Shown: positions 1 to 9,017, counted from the stretch's first letter. The stretch is 64,000 nt of DNA from Burkholderiaceae bacterium (GCA_947448695.1 CANFOL010000004.1:62001-126000); one strand, 5' to 3'. Made by a program: numbers and translations. The notes: generated by a model from the sequence alone, not told the origin.

Positions 1-328
1 ATACTGCATAGGTGATCAAAAGAATTACGACTTCATCTTTAGCATATTGATAACGTAATAAGAACCTCTCCAATATCCAACCGATGGCAAAACCAGCCAC
101 GAAAGATGCTCCAAATAAAGCAAAGAAAGATAAATATGGTGGGTAGTTGTGACTAAACCAATATCCTGCAAGTGTCACAGCAACATAACAGCCAAAGGAA
201 TAAAAACTTGCATGCGCCACATTTAATACGCGCATAACTCCGTAGATGAGTGTTAATCCTACAGCTGATATGAATAACCAAGCTGCATAATTAATACCAT
301 CAATTAAAACAATCAGTAAATTTGACAT
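1..328 (-). CDS. livH: Branched-chain amino acid-type ABC transporter permease (LivH-like), 3' part cut off by window edge
   Basis: About 109 N-terminal residues are visible, reading leftward off the window. They begin MSNLLIVLIDGINYAAW and contain the LivH-type stretch LTLIYGVMRVLNVAHASFY, followed by hydrophobic membrane segments and a basic loop. LivH-family permeases form the inner-membrane channel of HAAT ABC importers. The gene lies downstream of the periplasmic binding protein on the same strand, which is the usual partner. A hairpin separates the two genes. The substrate cannot be read from the permease; the family carries amino acids, amides, urea or aromatic acids. Confidence 0.88.
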   Translation of the reverse strand, partial: MSNLLIVLIDGINYAAWLFISAVGLTLIYGVMRVLNVAHASFYSFGCYVAVTLAGYWFSHNYPPYLSFFALFGASFVAGFAIGWILERFLLRYQYAKDEVVILLITYAV

Positions 329-342
329 GAGGTGCCTTTAAA

Positions 343-365
343 AAACGAGGTCGTTGACCTCGTTT
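343..365 (-). terminator. Hairpin between binding protein and permease genes (attenuator/terminator)
   Basis: A perfect 10-bp inverted repeat (AAACGAGGTC / GACCTCGTTT) encloses a 3-nt loop. On the minus strand the stem ends in three U and runs into three more. It sits in the gap between the binding protein stop codon and the permease start. Such intercistronic hairpins in ABC importers usually lower permease expression relative to the binding protein. The short U-run suggests partial rather than complete termination. Confidence 0.6.
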
Positions 366-394
366 AATTTTTTCTTAGTTTGGAAAGTCTTTTA

Positions 395-1672
395 TTACTT
401 CTTAGAAGCCATCCAATCAGCAGCTTTTACACCATCAGGAGGCATGACCTGATCTGGCGTAAAACGTTTTTGGTCTACAAGTTGAATTTGACCATTGACG
501 TGCTTCACACGCCCATAAACCATTTCTGCGGTTGCTTGATGACCATTGCTCAAATTAAATTTGTGCACTCCGCCTGGACCTTCATATGTCATACCACGCA
601 TCGCATCAGCAATTTGATCCGAGCTGGGCTTGTTACCACCGTTTGCGGCTAAAGCTTTTTCAAATGCTAATTTAGTTGCCATAATTGTGTGAGCCATTTG
701 ATAAGCAGCTAAATTTGGCGGTGCGTTATAACGATCGATAACATTAGAACGATACCAGTCATTTAAAGCTGATTTGGGAGCATATACGCCATAAGGTCCA
801 CGCGCACCAATAATAGTTCCTTCAGGAATCTTAGTACCTAATCTAAACATGGATACTTCTCCGCCAGTGAGAATTACCGAGGATTGTTTAAATAAACCAC
901 GTGGGCCAGCTTGGAGAATAAATGCCTCCATATCTCCGCCCCAAATACTTGAGTGAATTACATCAGATTTACTTTCTAACAATGAAGAAATTTCTGCACT
1001 GTATTGTCCTGCAAACAACTTAGGCATCTGTGAAGTTTTTTCTTGTAACTGTGGCATCACCATTTTCACAGCACCCTGAAAATCTGACCAAGAGTCCTGT
1101 CCAAAAGCATAATTTTGATTCAGACCTGAGTATGTTTTTGCAGTAGGTTTAATCGCCTTAACATATAAAGCAGCACCTACGCTGTCAGCAGTAGCATGAT
1201 TAACCGCACGGAAAACATATTTCTTCGGACTTTCTTCAAAAAGTCGTGGTGAACCACAGTCATACATCAAGGTTAAGGTTTTTAATTCTTCAGCAATCGG
1301 GGCTACCGCTAAACAGTTACCACTCGACACATAACCAATCACGATATCCACTTTATCGCGTTGTACTAAATTACGATATTCAGTAACTACGTTCGTTGGC
1401 GAGCCAGCCTCATCAATAACGACAAGCTTGATTGGCATTCCACCAAAGCCTTTAACATTGTATGGGGCAGGTGCTTTGGCATTATTAAATGCATCAGCCA
1501 ACATCTCCGCAGTGTTTCTTGCAGGAACACCGAATGGTGCAGCTCCAGGTCCTGATAAGAAAGAGACGATGCCGATCTTTATTTCAGCGGGGGCTGCAGG
1601 GGCTTGCGCTTGCGCTACTCCCATCAAAGAGCCGATTACCATACCTGCTACAAGCTTTTTACTCAAGTTCAT
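395..1672 (-). CDS. ABC transporter periplasmic substrate-binding protein, branched-chain amino acid type (LivK-like)
   Basis: This 425-residue protein has a cleavable signal peptide (MNLSKKLVAGMVIGSLMGVAQAQA). A type I periplasmic binding fold follows, opening with IKIGIVSFLSGPGAAPFG and containing AYQMAHTIMATKLAFEKA near the C-terminus. It would capture a solute in the periplasm and hand it to the LivH-like permease downstream. The length is typical for the HAAT family. Its neighbours (CoA-transferase, enoyl-CoA hydratase, hydroxyacyl-CoA dehydrogenase) suggest a carboxylic or aromatic acid rather than leucine, but that is inference. Confidence 0.88.
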   Translation of the reverse strand: MNLSKKLVAGMVIGSLMGVAQAQAPAAPAEIKIGIVSFLSGPGAAPFGVPARNTAEMLADAFNNAKAPAPYNVKGFGGMPIKLVVIDEAGSPTNVVTEYRNLVQRDKVDIVIGYVSSGNCLAVAPIAEELKTLTLMYDCGSPRLFEESPKKYVFRAVNHATADSVGAALYVKAIKPTAKTYSGLNQNYAFGQDSWSDFQGAVKMVMPQLQEKTSQMPKLFAGQYSAEISSLLESKSDVIHSSIWGGDMEAFILQAGPRGLFKQSSVILTGGEVSMFRLGTKIPEGTIIGARGPYGVYAPKSALNDWYRSNVIDRYNAPPNLAAYQMAHTIMATKLAFEKALAANGGNKPSSDQIADAMRGMTYEGPGGVHKFNLSNGHQATAEMVYGRVKHVNGQIQLVDQKRFTPDQVMPPDGVKAADWMASKK

Positions 1673-1751
1673 TATGTCTCCAATTATTTAAATGTCTATT
1701 AATATTTATTTTTAATATTATTTATACACAAGCTATTTTTCTACATGTAAT

Positions 1752-1779
1752 AGTTTACGTCTTCAGCAGTTTACGTCAA
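1752..1779 (-). promoter_or_regulatory. Candidate promoter with a 10-bp direct repeat upstream of the binding protein gene
   Basis: The 10-mer agtttacgtc occurs twice, 16 bp apart (1752-1761 and 1768-1777). On the minus strand this gives TTGACG, a 16-bp gap and TAAACT, a plausible sigma-70 promoter with a leader of about 75 nt before the ATG at 1672. The same repeats could be a regulator half-site pair. The surrounding 1673-1879 gap holds nothing else recognisable. Confidence 0.35.
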
Positions 1780-1879
1780 CATCATCCTACTAAGTAATTT
1801 CCCTTAGAAACTAAAAATACAGATTCAAAAACACTAATGGATAGAACTATCTCCTAAGACAATTAATTCTATCGATGGA

Positions 1880-3088
1880 TTAAGCAATGACCTTGAGTAA
1901 TCGTAATTCTTCAATACGGTTCTGATCCAAATACTCAGAAAGTACTTCTTGAGTATGCTCACCCAAACGTGGCGGTGGGTAACGAACTGCAGTAGGAGTC
2001 TGATGCATTTTTAATGGGGTACCGAGTGTTTTTAACTCACCAATACTCGGATGCGCATGCTGAAGGATCATTTGTCTTGCCAATGTGTGTTCAGCAGCAA
2101 GTGCCTCAGCAACCGTATTAACCGGTCCAACTGGTATTCCACTTTTACGCAGTAATGGGATTAACTGTGCAGAGTGTATTTTTTTCAGTTCAACTCCTAC
2201 CATCGCATCAACTTCTTCACGATTGGCTATACGCGCTGTGTTGGTTTGATATTTTTCATTACTCGCCCACTCTGGATGACCTAAAATTTCCGCTAATTTC
2301 GCAAATTGACCATCATTTCCAATAGCCAAGGCAATTAGCTTATCCGCTGCATCAAACGTTGTATAAGGAACAATCGTGGGATGACCATTACCAAAACGTC
2401 GTGCATCTTTACCAGTAGCCAAATGGCTTGAACCCACATTGGCTAATAAGGCAATCGAAGTATCATAAAGAGCGACTTCCACATGTTGGCCAAGCCCAGT
2501 CCGATATCTTGCTAGAAGCGCGCCTTGTATGACGTTCGCAGCCATCATGCCTGTTGCAATATCAACAATCGCAACACCATATTTACTAGGCACACCCTGC
2601 TCTTCACCACAAATACTCATCAAACCAGATTCTGCCTGCAAAATAAAGTCATACCCAGGCAATTGAGAAAGGGGACCCTGCGTGCCGTAACCTGTGATTG
2701 AACAGCGCACAACGCGAGGGGCATTTTTCTCAAACCATGCTTGATCAAATCCCCATTTTTCTAAGGTACCATTCTTGAAATTTTCCAGAACAACGTCAAA
2801 ATGAGGAATTAATGTGGCAAGTAAGTCCTTCCCTTCCGGTTGCGAAAAGTCGATGGTGATTCCTCTTTTATTTCGATTACAGCCTAAATAATAAGAGGAT
2901 TCCCCTTCTAAAAAGGGAGGGCCCCATGCCCGAGTATCATCACCGGATTTAGGGGATTCCACTTTAACAACCTCGGCACCCATATCACCCAGAAGCATTC
3001 CACACCATGGACCAGCGAGAACGCGACTGAGATCAAGGACCTTAAAACCTGTTAAAGCACCTTCAGTAGATTGACTTACTTCAGACAT
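1880..3088 (-). CDS. CaiB/BaiF family CoA-transferase (class III)
   Basis: The 402-residue protein opens its fold with FKVLDLSRVLAGPWCGMLLGDMGAEVVKVESP, the classic CaiB/BaiF N-terminus. The stretch GVAIVDIATGM carries the Asp expected to form the CoA-thioester-linked intermediate. It would move CoA between carboxylic acids in the cytoplasm. The ATG at 3088 is preferred over an ATG 30 nt upstream because it follows the enoyl-CoA hydratase stop codon by one base, implying translational coupling. With that hydratase and the hydroxyacyl-CoA dehydrogenase it forms an acid-activation and beta-oxidation-like module. The acid is unknown. Confidence 0.88.
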   Translation of the reverse strand: MSEVSQSTEGALTGFKVLDLSRVLAGPWCGMLLGDMGAEVVKVESPKSGDDTRAWGPPFLEGESSYYLGCNRNKRGITIDFSQPEGKDLLATLIPHFDVVLENFKNGTLEKWGFDQAWFEKNAPRVVRCSITGYGTQGPLSQLPGYDFILQAESGLMSICGEEQGVPSKYGVAIVDIATGMMAANVIQGALLARYRTGLGQHVEVALYDTSIALLANVGSSHLATGKDARRFGNGHPTIVPYTTFDAADKLIALAIGNDGQFAKLAEILGHPEWASNEKYQTNTARIANREEVDAMVGVELKKIHSAQLIPLLRKSGIPVGPVNTVAEALAAEHTLARQMILQHAHPSIGELKTLGTPLKMHQTPTAVRYPPPRLGEHTQEVLSEYLDQNRIEELRLLKVIA

Positions 3089-3089
3089 T

Positions 3090-3965
3090 TTAGAGATTAC
3101 GCATATCTGGCGGTGCATTTAAATTCTTATGAAAGCCATCCATGTAATCCGCAAGAGCTGCTTTATTTTGTAAACGGAATTTTTGGAAATCTGGCTTACG
3201 ATCTTCGAGGAATGCATTCATACCTTCTAAGCACTCTTCTGATCCCCAAACATAAGCCAATAATTCCATACCATGCTGCCATGATGCATACATTTGATCT
3301 GATTCAAAATTCAAACTCTTCTTCGTCATACGAATCGTTTGTGAACTATGGCTCTTAATGCTTTCACACCAAGCAAGCGTCTCTTCCATGAGTTTTGCTT
3401 CAGGCACACATTTATTGATCAAACCAATTTTCTCAGCTTCTTTAGCATCAAAGCGCTTGGCCAAGAAAATCATTTCACGAGCAATACGTTCCCCAACAAT
3501 TCTTGGTAAGTATTGAGTTGCTCCAACAGTTGGGCACGCCCCTACTTTTGCGCCAGTTTGACCCAACATAGATTTTTCAGATGCGATGACTAAATCACAC
3601 CATAAGGCGAGTTCATGACCACCACCTACGCACCAACCATTTACCATCGCAATTACAGGAATAGCAACGCCACGAATGGCCATTGCAAGACCCAACATAC
3701 GATCATTCCACATCGAACCATTTGTGAATGTTAATCTCTTCATCGCATAGAAATCGCCACCAGCTGAGAAGGCTTTATCTCCAGCGCCTTTAAAGACGAT
3801 ACAAGCAATCGATGGATCTTCACGAGTTAATTTAACTGCATCAATCATTTCGTCAAGTGTTTGCTCTCTAAAAGCATTTAACACTCGTGGACGATTAATC
3901 GTAATCCAAGCTACTTGATCTTTTACTTCAAAAATAATGTCTTTATAATTTTTTTGATTTTCCAT
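3090..3965 (-). CDS. Enoyl-CoA hydratase/isomerase family protein
   Basis: The 291-residue crotonase-fold protein shows the oxyanion-hole segments KAFSAGGDFYAMKR (around residue 68) and GWCVGGGHELALWCDLVIAS (around residue 110). It should act on a CoA thioester by hydration, isomerisation or hydrolysis; the exact reaction cannot be set from motifs alone. A GGAG ribosome binding site precedes the ATG. It is tightly coupled to the CoA-transferase downstream. Confidence 0.87.
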   Translation of the reverse strand: MENQKNYKDIIFEVKDQVAWITINRPRVLNAFREQTLDEMIDAVKLTREDPSIACIVFKGAGDKAFSAGGDFYAMKRLTFTNGSMWNDRMLGLAMAIRGVAIPVIAMVNGWCVGGGHELALWCDLVIASEKSMLGQTGAKVGACPTVGATQYLPRIVGERIAREMIFLAKRFDAKEAEKIGLINKCVPEAKLMEETLAWCESIKSHSSQTIRMTKKSLNFESDQMYASWQHGMELLAYVWGSEECLEGMNAFLEDRKPDFQKFRLQNKAALADYMDGFHKNLNAPPDMRNL

Positions 3966-4015
3966 AACAACTCCAATTAAATGTTTTTAAATACTACTCG
4001 AACAACAATTACACA

Positions 4016-4037
4016 ATTACAAACTACCTATTGTAAT
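4016..4037. repeat. 7-bp inverted repeat upstream of the enoyl-CoA hydratase gene
   Basis: ATTACAA and TTGTAAT flank an 8-nt spacer in the 80-bp gap between the dehydrogenase stop codon and the hydratase start. It has no U-run, so it is more like a regulator site than a terminator. Its sequence differs from the GntR operators at 4993 and 5107. Confidence 0.3.
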
Positions 4038-4046
4038 GACTACAAA

Positions 4047-4967
4047 CTAATCAGGTTCAATTTGCAACACATCAAATGCTCCTTTCAGGCGAGCATTATA
4101 TTTACGGCGCATTTCTTTCATTTCTTCATCGCTCCACGTTCTAAATCCCTCTTTAGATTTCATGCCATATTTACCATTAGCAATCAGATTAGCCATTACA
4201 GGCTGTAAACCTGTAACGTTATATAGAGAAGGCCAAATCTCTACTGAGGCCCCTGCCATACCCTCCCAACCGCTTATTTCTTTTTGTGTCATCGGACCAA
4301 CGGCTGCATAACGAAAACCAAAGCTATAACGAACCGCAGTATCAATATCATCAGGTGTTGCAATACCCGCATCAACAAGTGATAAAGCCTCTCGCATCAG
4401 TGCATGTTGGATACGATTTGCCAAAAAACCAGGAATATCTTTTTTGACCAAAACAGGCTTTTTTCCGGCAGCACGATATAACTTACAAACTTCTTCACCC
4501 ATTTGTGGATCTGAATTTTCTCCGAGCACAACTTCAACCAACGGCACAACATGCGCAGGCATAAAATAATGGGCATTGAACATGCGATTTGCGGTTGGTA
4601 AATTTTCAGCGATTTTTGATATTGGAAATCCAGAGCTATTACTTCCTATCGGAATATGCCTTGGAACTCTTTGATCTAACTGCGCAAACAATGCTTGCTT
4701 TAATGCCATGTCCTCTTTAATCGTTTCTAGAACCCAAATCACATCTGACCAATCACTCCAATCATCAATGGCTCCAAAAATTAAAGGCGTTTGATCTGCA
4801 TTCCACGAGGTGCTCATCTCCTTTGTCAATTGGAGAATCTCGCCTTCTTGACTCTGGGCACGTTCTTTATTTCGGCCTAATAAAATCACCGAATGAGAGC
4901 TCGCCAAGAAGCTAGCCGCAATACCAACGGCCATGATTCCAGTACCTAAAATAACAACTTTTTTCAT
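4047..4967 (-). CDS. 3-hydroxyacyl-CoA dehydrogenase family, NAD-dependent
   Basis: The 306-residue protein begins MKKVVILGTGIMAVGIAASF, a Rossmann GxGxxxxG dinucleotide-binding motif. It contains SNSSGFPISKIAE and FNAHYFMPAHVVPLVEV, with the catalytic-type His, and a helical C-terminal domain starting at DIPGFLANRIQHAL. Family members oxidise 3-hydroxyacyl-CoAs, carnitine or gulonate. The ATG at 4967 is chosen because it has a GGGGGAG ribosome binding site and starts exactly at the fold; the open frame extends further upstream through non-homologous residues. It heads the minus-strand unit that diverges from the lactonase operon. Confidence 0.85.
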   Translation of the reverse strand: MKKVVILGTGIMAVGIAASFLASSHSVILLGRNKERAQSQEGEILQLTKEMSTSWNADQTPLIFGAIDDWSDWSDVIWVLETIKEDMALKQALFAQLDQRVPRHIPIGSNSSGFPISKIAENLPTANRMFNAHYFMPAHVVPLVEVVLGENSDPQMGEEVCKLYRAAGKKPVLVKKDIPGFLANRIQHALMREALSLVDAGIATPDDIDTAVRYSFGFRYAAVGPMTQKEISGWEGMAGASVEIWPSLYNVTGLQPVMANLIANGKYGMKSKEGFRTWSDEEMKEMRRKYNARLKGAFDVLQIEPD

Positions 4968-4992
4968 AGGTCTCCCCCACCTAACGACATTA

Positions 4993-5006
4993 CTTGTACG
5001 AACAAG
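4993..5006. promoter_or_regulatory. Putative GntR (HutC-type) operator, site 1
   Basis: The 14-mer CTTGTACGAACAAG is a near-perfect palindrome lying 26 bp upstream of the hydroxyacyl-CoA dehydrogenase start. The same sequence, inverted and with one mismatch, recurs at 5107-5120. Palindromes of this size are typical of GntR/HutC-type regulators, and a GntR/UTRA gene is encoded two genes away. Confidence 0.6.
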
Positions 5007-5106
5007 TAATTTCTGTATACTTTTATCTAATAGATTTTTTTTAATTGTAACCAATAAATTATTTGGTAATTTTATTTTTATTATAAAGTCGCCATTTTTT
5101 ACTAAA

Positions 5107-5120
5107 CCTGTTCGTACAAG
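5107..5120. promoter_or_regulatory. Putative GntR (HutC-type) operator, site 2
   Basis: CCTGTTCGTACAAG matches the reverse complement of site 1 at 13 of 14 positions. It abuts the AAGGAG ribosome binding site (5122-5127) of the lactonase gene, so a bound repressor would block initiation there. The two sites are 114 bp apart centre to centre and bracket the divergent promoters. Confidence 0.6.
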
Positions 5121-5135
5121 CAAGGAGACTTACTC

Positions 5136-6056
5136 GTGTTTAATCCCTTTCAACAAGTAGAGTTAATTAAAGCTGAACTATTCATGTCAATGCCAGCGAA
5201 GTTTCGTAATCCAAAACGAACTTCTTGGGCAGACCCAAACCGTCAGGGTGCGGAGATTGAATGCTTTTTAGAAGGTCCATCATTTGACCGTGAAGGTAAT
5301 TTATGGTTTGTAGACATTCCTTATGGTCGTATTTTTAGAATATCGACCAAAGGTGAATGGGAACTGATTACTCAATATGACGGTTGGCCAAACGGCTTGA
5401 AATTTCATAAAGATGGCAGAGCATTTATTTGTGATTACAAAATGGGTCTTCTTAGCCTAGACACAAAAACTGGCAAGATCGAGACGATTTTAGGCTCTAT
5501 GTATAGCGAGTCGTTTAAAGGCTTAAATGACCTTCACTTTGCAGCGAATGGCGACCTATACTTCACAGACCAAGGCCAAACTGGTATTGCAGATCCAACA
5601 GGTCGTGTTTTTCGTCTACGCGCAAATGGCCAATTAGATCGTTTAGCGTTAAATGTACCAAGTCCTAACGGAATTACTCTATCAACAACCGATAAACATT
5701 GTTATGTAGCAGTTACTCGCTCGCAACAAATTTGGCGTTTGCCCATCATGGCTGATGGTTCAGTTTCCAAAACAGGTGTTGCAATTCAATTATCAGGTGG
5801 CGCTGCTGGTCCAGACGGTATTGAAATGGATTCAGAAAACGGTTTACTTGTATGTCATCTCGGTGTGGGTGTTTGGCGCTTTGATAGCAATATGCTACCA
5901 ACGCATTTGATCTATTCTGAGAACAAACACCACCACCTTGCAAACATCTGTACAGGCGGAGATGGTAGAGATCTTTACATTACTGAATCCATGTCAGGTG
6001 ATATTTTAAAAGCTCGTTTACCGGTTGCCGGTAAAAAAATGTTTGGTCTTAGCTAA
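5136..6056 (+). CDS. SMP-30/gluconolactonase/LRE family beta-propeller hydrolase
   Basis: The 306-residue protein has the SMP-30 signatures: an acidic metal ligand in ECFLEGPSFDREGNLWFVD, then GWPNGLKFHKDGRAFICD, the ligand Asn in GLNDLHFAANGDLYFTDQG, and SPNGITLSTTDKHCYV. Members hydrolyse sugar lactones or related lactones using a divalent metal. The GTG start is supported by AAGGAG eight bases upstream; an ATG at 5184 is the alternative. It is the first gene of an eight-gene catabolic operon and is probably repressed through the adjacent operator. Confidence 0.85.
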   Translation: MFNPFQQVELIKAELFMSMPAKFRNPKRTSWADPNRQGAEIECFLEGPSFDREGNLWFVDIPYGRIFRISTKGEWELITQYDGWPNGLKFHKDGRAFICDYKMGLLSLDTKTGKIETILGSMYSESFKGLNDLHFAANGDLYFTDQGQTGIADPTGRVFRLRANGQLDRLALNVPSPNGITLSTTDKHCYVAVTRSQQIWRLPIMADGSVSKTGVAIQLSGGAAGPDGIEMDSENGLLVCHLGVGVWRFDSNMLPTHLIYSENKHHHLANICTGGDGRDLYITESMSGDILKARLPVAGKKMFGLS

Positions 6057-6057
6057 A

Positions 6058-6798
6058 ATGCTCCAAGCAGTTTCTAAAAGAGTGATTTTGTATCGACAGG
6101 TTGCTGAGCAACTTGTCGATCAGATTCAATCTGGGGTTTGGTCTGTTGGGGACAATCTCCCCTCTGAAAATCAATTAGCAACAGATTTTAAAGTTAGTCG
6201 CCAAACTGTTAGGCAAGCCTTACAGTTTTTACAAGAAAATGGGTTTATCTATCGCCATCAAGGTGCTGCAACGAAAGTAATTTCAACTTCACAACCTAGA
6301 AAATTTAGTCAAAGTTTTAACTCTCTAGGCGAGATATTGAATTACCCGCGTAACACCTACCGAGAAAGCCATATTGAAGAATATGTGGAGTGTGATCAGA
6401 ATTTACAAAAAATCTTACAGGCTCCAATTGGCTCGGCTTGGTATCATATAGGAGCTGTTAGACTCGAAGAAGAAACTCATATTAAATTAGCATGGACAGA
6501 CATTTATATTTTGCAAAAGTTTGCTAAATTAACTCAGATGAAAGATCACTCCCGCGAAATGGTATACACCCAAATTGAAAAACATTTTGGCGTCAGTATT
6601 GCCCATGCTGAAGTAGAGATATCCTCCTCAAGACTTGCAAAAAAACATGCCGAGTTATTAGGCGTCGAAACTGGATCTTCTTCCTTAATTGTACTGAGAA
6701 GATATTTTGATCAAGAAGGCAATCCTTTTGAAATCTCCATGACTCATCATCCTGAAAATCGTTATACCTTCAAAATGAATCTGCGTAGTTCACATTAA
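6058..6798 (+). CDS. GntR family transcriptional regulator, HutC subfamily (UTRA domain)
   Basis: The 246-residue protein carries an N-terminal winged helix (residues about 10-75; YRQVAEQLVDQIQSGVW, SENQLATDFKVSRQTVRQAL). A UTRA ligand-binding domain follows, ending in SSSLIVLRRYFDQEGNPFEIS. HutC-type regulators are mostly repressors released by a pathway metabolite. The ATG at 6058 sits one base after the lactonase stop codon; an in-frame extension into the lactonase gene was discarded. It is probably autoregulatory and the best candidate to bind the palindromes at 4993 and 5107. Confidence 0.87.
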   Translation: MLQAVSKRVILYRQVAEQLVDQIQSGVWSVGDNLPSENQLATDFKVSRQTVRQALQFLQENGFIYRHQGAATKVISTSQPRKFSQSFNSLGEILNYPRNTYRESHIEEYVECDQNLQKILQAPIGSAWYHIGAVRLEEETHIKLAWTDIYILQKFAKLTQMKDHSREMVYTQIEKHFGVSIAHAEVEISSSRLAKKHAELLGVETGSSSLIVLRRYFDQEGNPFEISMTHHPENRYTFKMNLRSSH

Positions 6799-6826
6799 AT
6801 CAATTAATTAACCGAGAGAAACCAAT

Positions 6827-7963
6827 ATGTCTATTATTAAATCAGTCCATGTTGCTAATGTCAGCATACCTTTAGATACAGTTACATCTTTTTCAACTCG
6901 CACCGTCTCCGAACGTCACTACTGCTTAGTTAAAGTCACGAACACCGATGGCGTTGAGGGAATTGGCTTTTGCTACGTTGGTAGCAAAGCAGGTGAAATT
7001 GCCAAAATCGCTGTAGAACAATTATTAGCACCAAAGATTATTGGTCAAGAAAGTCATCGCAGCGAAGGGCTTTGGCAAGAAATGTACTCTGAGTCAATTT
7101 TACAAGGGCGTTCAGGCTCGGTGATGCGTGGCGTCTCAATTTTAGATACTGCTATTTGGGATTTAAATGCGCGTTCAGTTGGCTTACCCCTGCACCAATA
7201 TTTAGGCGCAGTTGTTCTCGACCGCGTACCTGCATATGCGAGTGGTGGTTATTATGTGGATGGCAAAACACCGGCCCTTTTAGCAAAAGAGATGGAATCC
7301 TATGTGGCAATGGGGTTTAAGGCCGTCAAAATGAAAACAGGTCGCTTGTCTCCGCGCGAAGAAGAAGAGCGCTTGGCTGTCGTAAGAGATGCTGTTGGTG
7401 ATGACATCATTGTGACGATGGATGCCAATAATGCTTGGCGTGATCTGCCAACTGCAATGGAATATATTCAAAGATTTGAACAGTACAACCCCTATTGGAT
7501 AGAAGAGCCGTTTTCACCTGATGCGATCGATTTACATGCACGCCTAGCCAATCGCACAACCATTACTGTAGCGACCGGTGAGATTGAAGTTGGTCGCTGG
7601 CGTCATCGTGAGCTTGTAGAAGCCGGTGGCTGTGAAATTTTACAAACGGATGCCGCGGTTTGTGGTGGTATTAGCGAGTGGCGCAGAATTGCAGCATTTG
7701 CAGACTCTAAAGGTGTTACTGTCAGTCCCCATTGGTTCCATGATTTACACGCACCCTTAGTCGCAGCAACTCCTAACGCACGTTTTGTTGAGTTCTTTAC
7801 CGATGACCAAGTGCTCAATTTCCGTCGCTTAATTGATAAACAATTAAGCTTTGAAAAAGGCGATTTGATGTTGCATCAAACTCCAGGTCTTGGCTTTAAT
7901 TTTGATGAAGCGGCAGTGAAAAAATATGCGACAGGAAGCCAAGTATGGACACAAATTATTTAA
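6827..7963 (+). CDS. Mandelate racemase/muconate lactonizing enzyme family protein (enolase superfamily)
   Basis: The 378-residue protein has the full catalytic set of the mandelate racemase subgroup: the KxK motif in GFKAVKMKTG, metal ligands in TMDANNAW, WIEEPFSPD and ATGEIEVGRW, and the general-base His in SPHWFHDLHAPL. Such enzymes abstract the proton next to a carboxylate, most often to dehydrate sugar acids. A lactonase upstream and a 2-hydroxyacid-type dehydrogenase downstream fit a sugar-acid or hydroxy-acid route. The substrate is not determined by sequence. Confidence 0.87.
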   Translation: MSIIKSVHVANVSIPLDTVTSFSTRTVSERHYCLVKVTNTDGVEGIGFCYVGSKAGEIAKIAVEQLLAPKIIGQESHRSEGLWQEMYSESILQGRSGSVMRGVSILDTAIWDLNARSVGLPLHQYLGAVVLDRVPAYASGGYYVDGKTPALLAKEMESYVAMGFKAVKMKTGRLSPREEEERLAVVRDAVGDDIIVTMDANNAWRDLPTAMEYIQRFEQYNPYWIEEPFSPDAIDLHARLANRTTITVATGEIEVGRWRHRELVEAGGCEILQTDAAVCGGISEWRRIAAFADSKGVTVSPHWFHDLHAPLVAATPNARFVEFFTDDQVLNFRRLIDKQLSFEKGDLMLHQTPGLGFNFDEAAVKKYATGSQVWTQII

Positions 7964-9006
7964 GTGCTGAAGCAGTAAAAAGCTTTATCGCCAAGGTCTT
8001 TATAGGCCTTGGTATGCCAAAGCAAGACGCCACTCTTTGCGCAGAATTAATGGTTCGTACCGACCTGTCTGGCGCTGATGGTCATGGCGTGTTTCGCTTA
8101 TTGCAATACGCACGCCGGATTAAATCTGGTGGTATCAACTTAAATCCACAAATGAAGCTTTTGCAAGATGCACCTTCCATCGGGTTACTTCATGGCGATA
8201 ATGCCATGGGCCATTTGGTGATGCATCGTTGTGCCGAACTAGCGATTGCTAAAGCTAAAGTATCTGGCATTGGATGGATGGGCTGTTGCTACGGCAATCA
8301 TGCCGGTGCAGGATCGACTTATGCCAACCTTGTGTCTGAAGCAGGTCTTGTCGGTATTTATATGGCCGTGGGAAGTGCCAATCATATGGCTCCATGGGGT
8401 GGTGTTGATCCACTGTTATCAACTAATCCTATTGCAATTTCTGTACCGACAAATCATCAACAAGCTCCAGTTGTCTTAGACATGGCGACTACTGTTGCTG
8501 CTTACGGCAAAGTCAAAATGAAAGCACAAGCAGGTGAACCAATGCCGATTGGATGGATGATCGATAAGCAAGGTAAGCCCCTCACTGACCCGAATCGATC
8601 TTCTGAAGGAACTTTATTACCCATTGGCGATTACAAAGGTTATGGCTTGTCCTTGATGATTGCGCTTTTAGCCGGATCAATGAATGGTGCGGCAGTCGGG
8701 TCACAACTTGTTGACTTTAATGATGATGAAACTGCTGTTACAAATACTGGTCAGACCATTATTGCGGTTAATCCAGAATTTTTAACGGGTTTTCAAAACA
8801 TGACCAAATCAGCCAATCAACTGATTGATGAAATTAAATCATCCAAACCACTACCAAACGTTTCCAAGATTCGAGTTCCTGGCGATGGGGCAGCTCAAGC
8901 AAAGCAGAAAAGAAGTGTAGAAGGGATTCCGATTCCAGCAGGTCTACTAAAAAATCTGCATACTTGCGCTGAACTTGCTGGTGTTGAACCCATTCAATTG
9001 AATTAA
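7945..9006 (+). CDS. Malate/L-lactate dehydrogenase family oxidoreductase (MDH2-type)
   Basis: The 353-residue protein belongs to the NAD(P)-dependent family of YlbC, ComC and ureidoglycolate dehydrogenase. Diagnostic stretches are DLSGADGHGVFRLLQYAR, GNHAGAGSTYANLVSEAG, APWGGVDPLLSTNPIA and GDYKGYGLSLMI. It should interconvert a 2-hydroxy and a 2-oxo acid. The ATG lies 19 nt inside the end of the enolase-superfamily gene, with GGAAG upstream. A second, diverged family member is encoded at 38558. Confidence 0.87.
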   Translation: MDTNYLSAEAVKSFIAKVFIGLGMPKQDATLCAELMVRTDLSGADGHGVFRLLQYARRIKSGGINLNPQMKLLQDAPSIGLLHGDNAMGHLVMHRCAELAIAKAKVSGIGWMGCCYGNHAGAGSTYANLVSEAGLVGIYMAVGSANHMAPWGGVDPLLSTNPIAISVPTNHQQAPVVLDMATTVAAYGKVKMKAQAGEPMPIGWMIDKQGKPLTDPNRSSEGTLLPIGDYKGYGLSLMIALLAGSMNGAAVGSQLVDFNDDETAVTNTGQTIIAVNPEFLTGFQNMTKSANQLIDEIKSSKPLPNVSKIRVPGDGAAQAKQKRSVEGIPIPAGLLKNLHTCAELAGVEPIQLN

Positions 9007-9017
9007 GGAGTCTGAAA

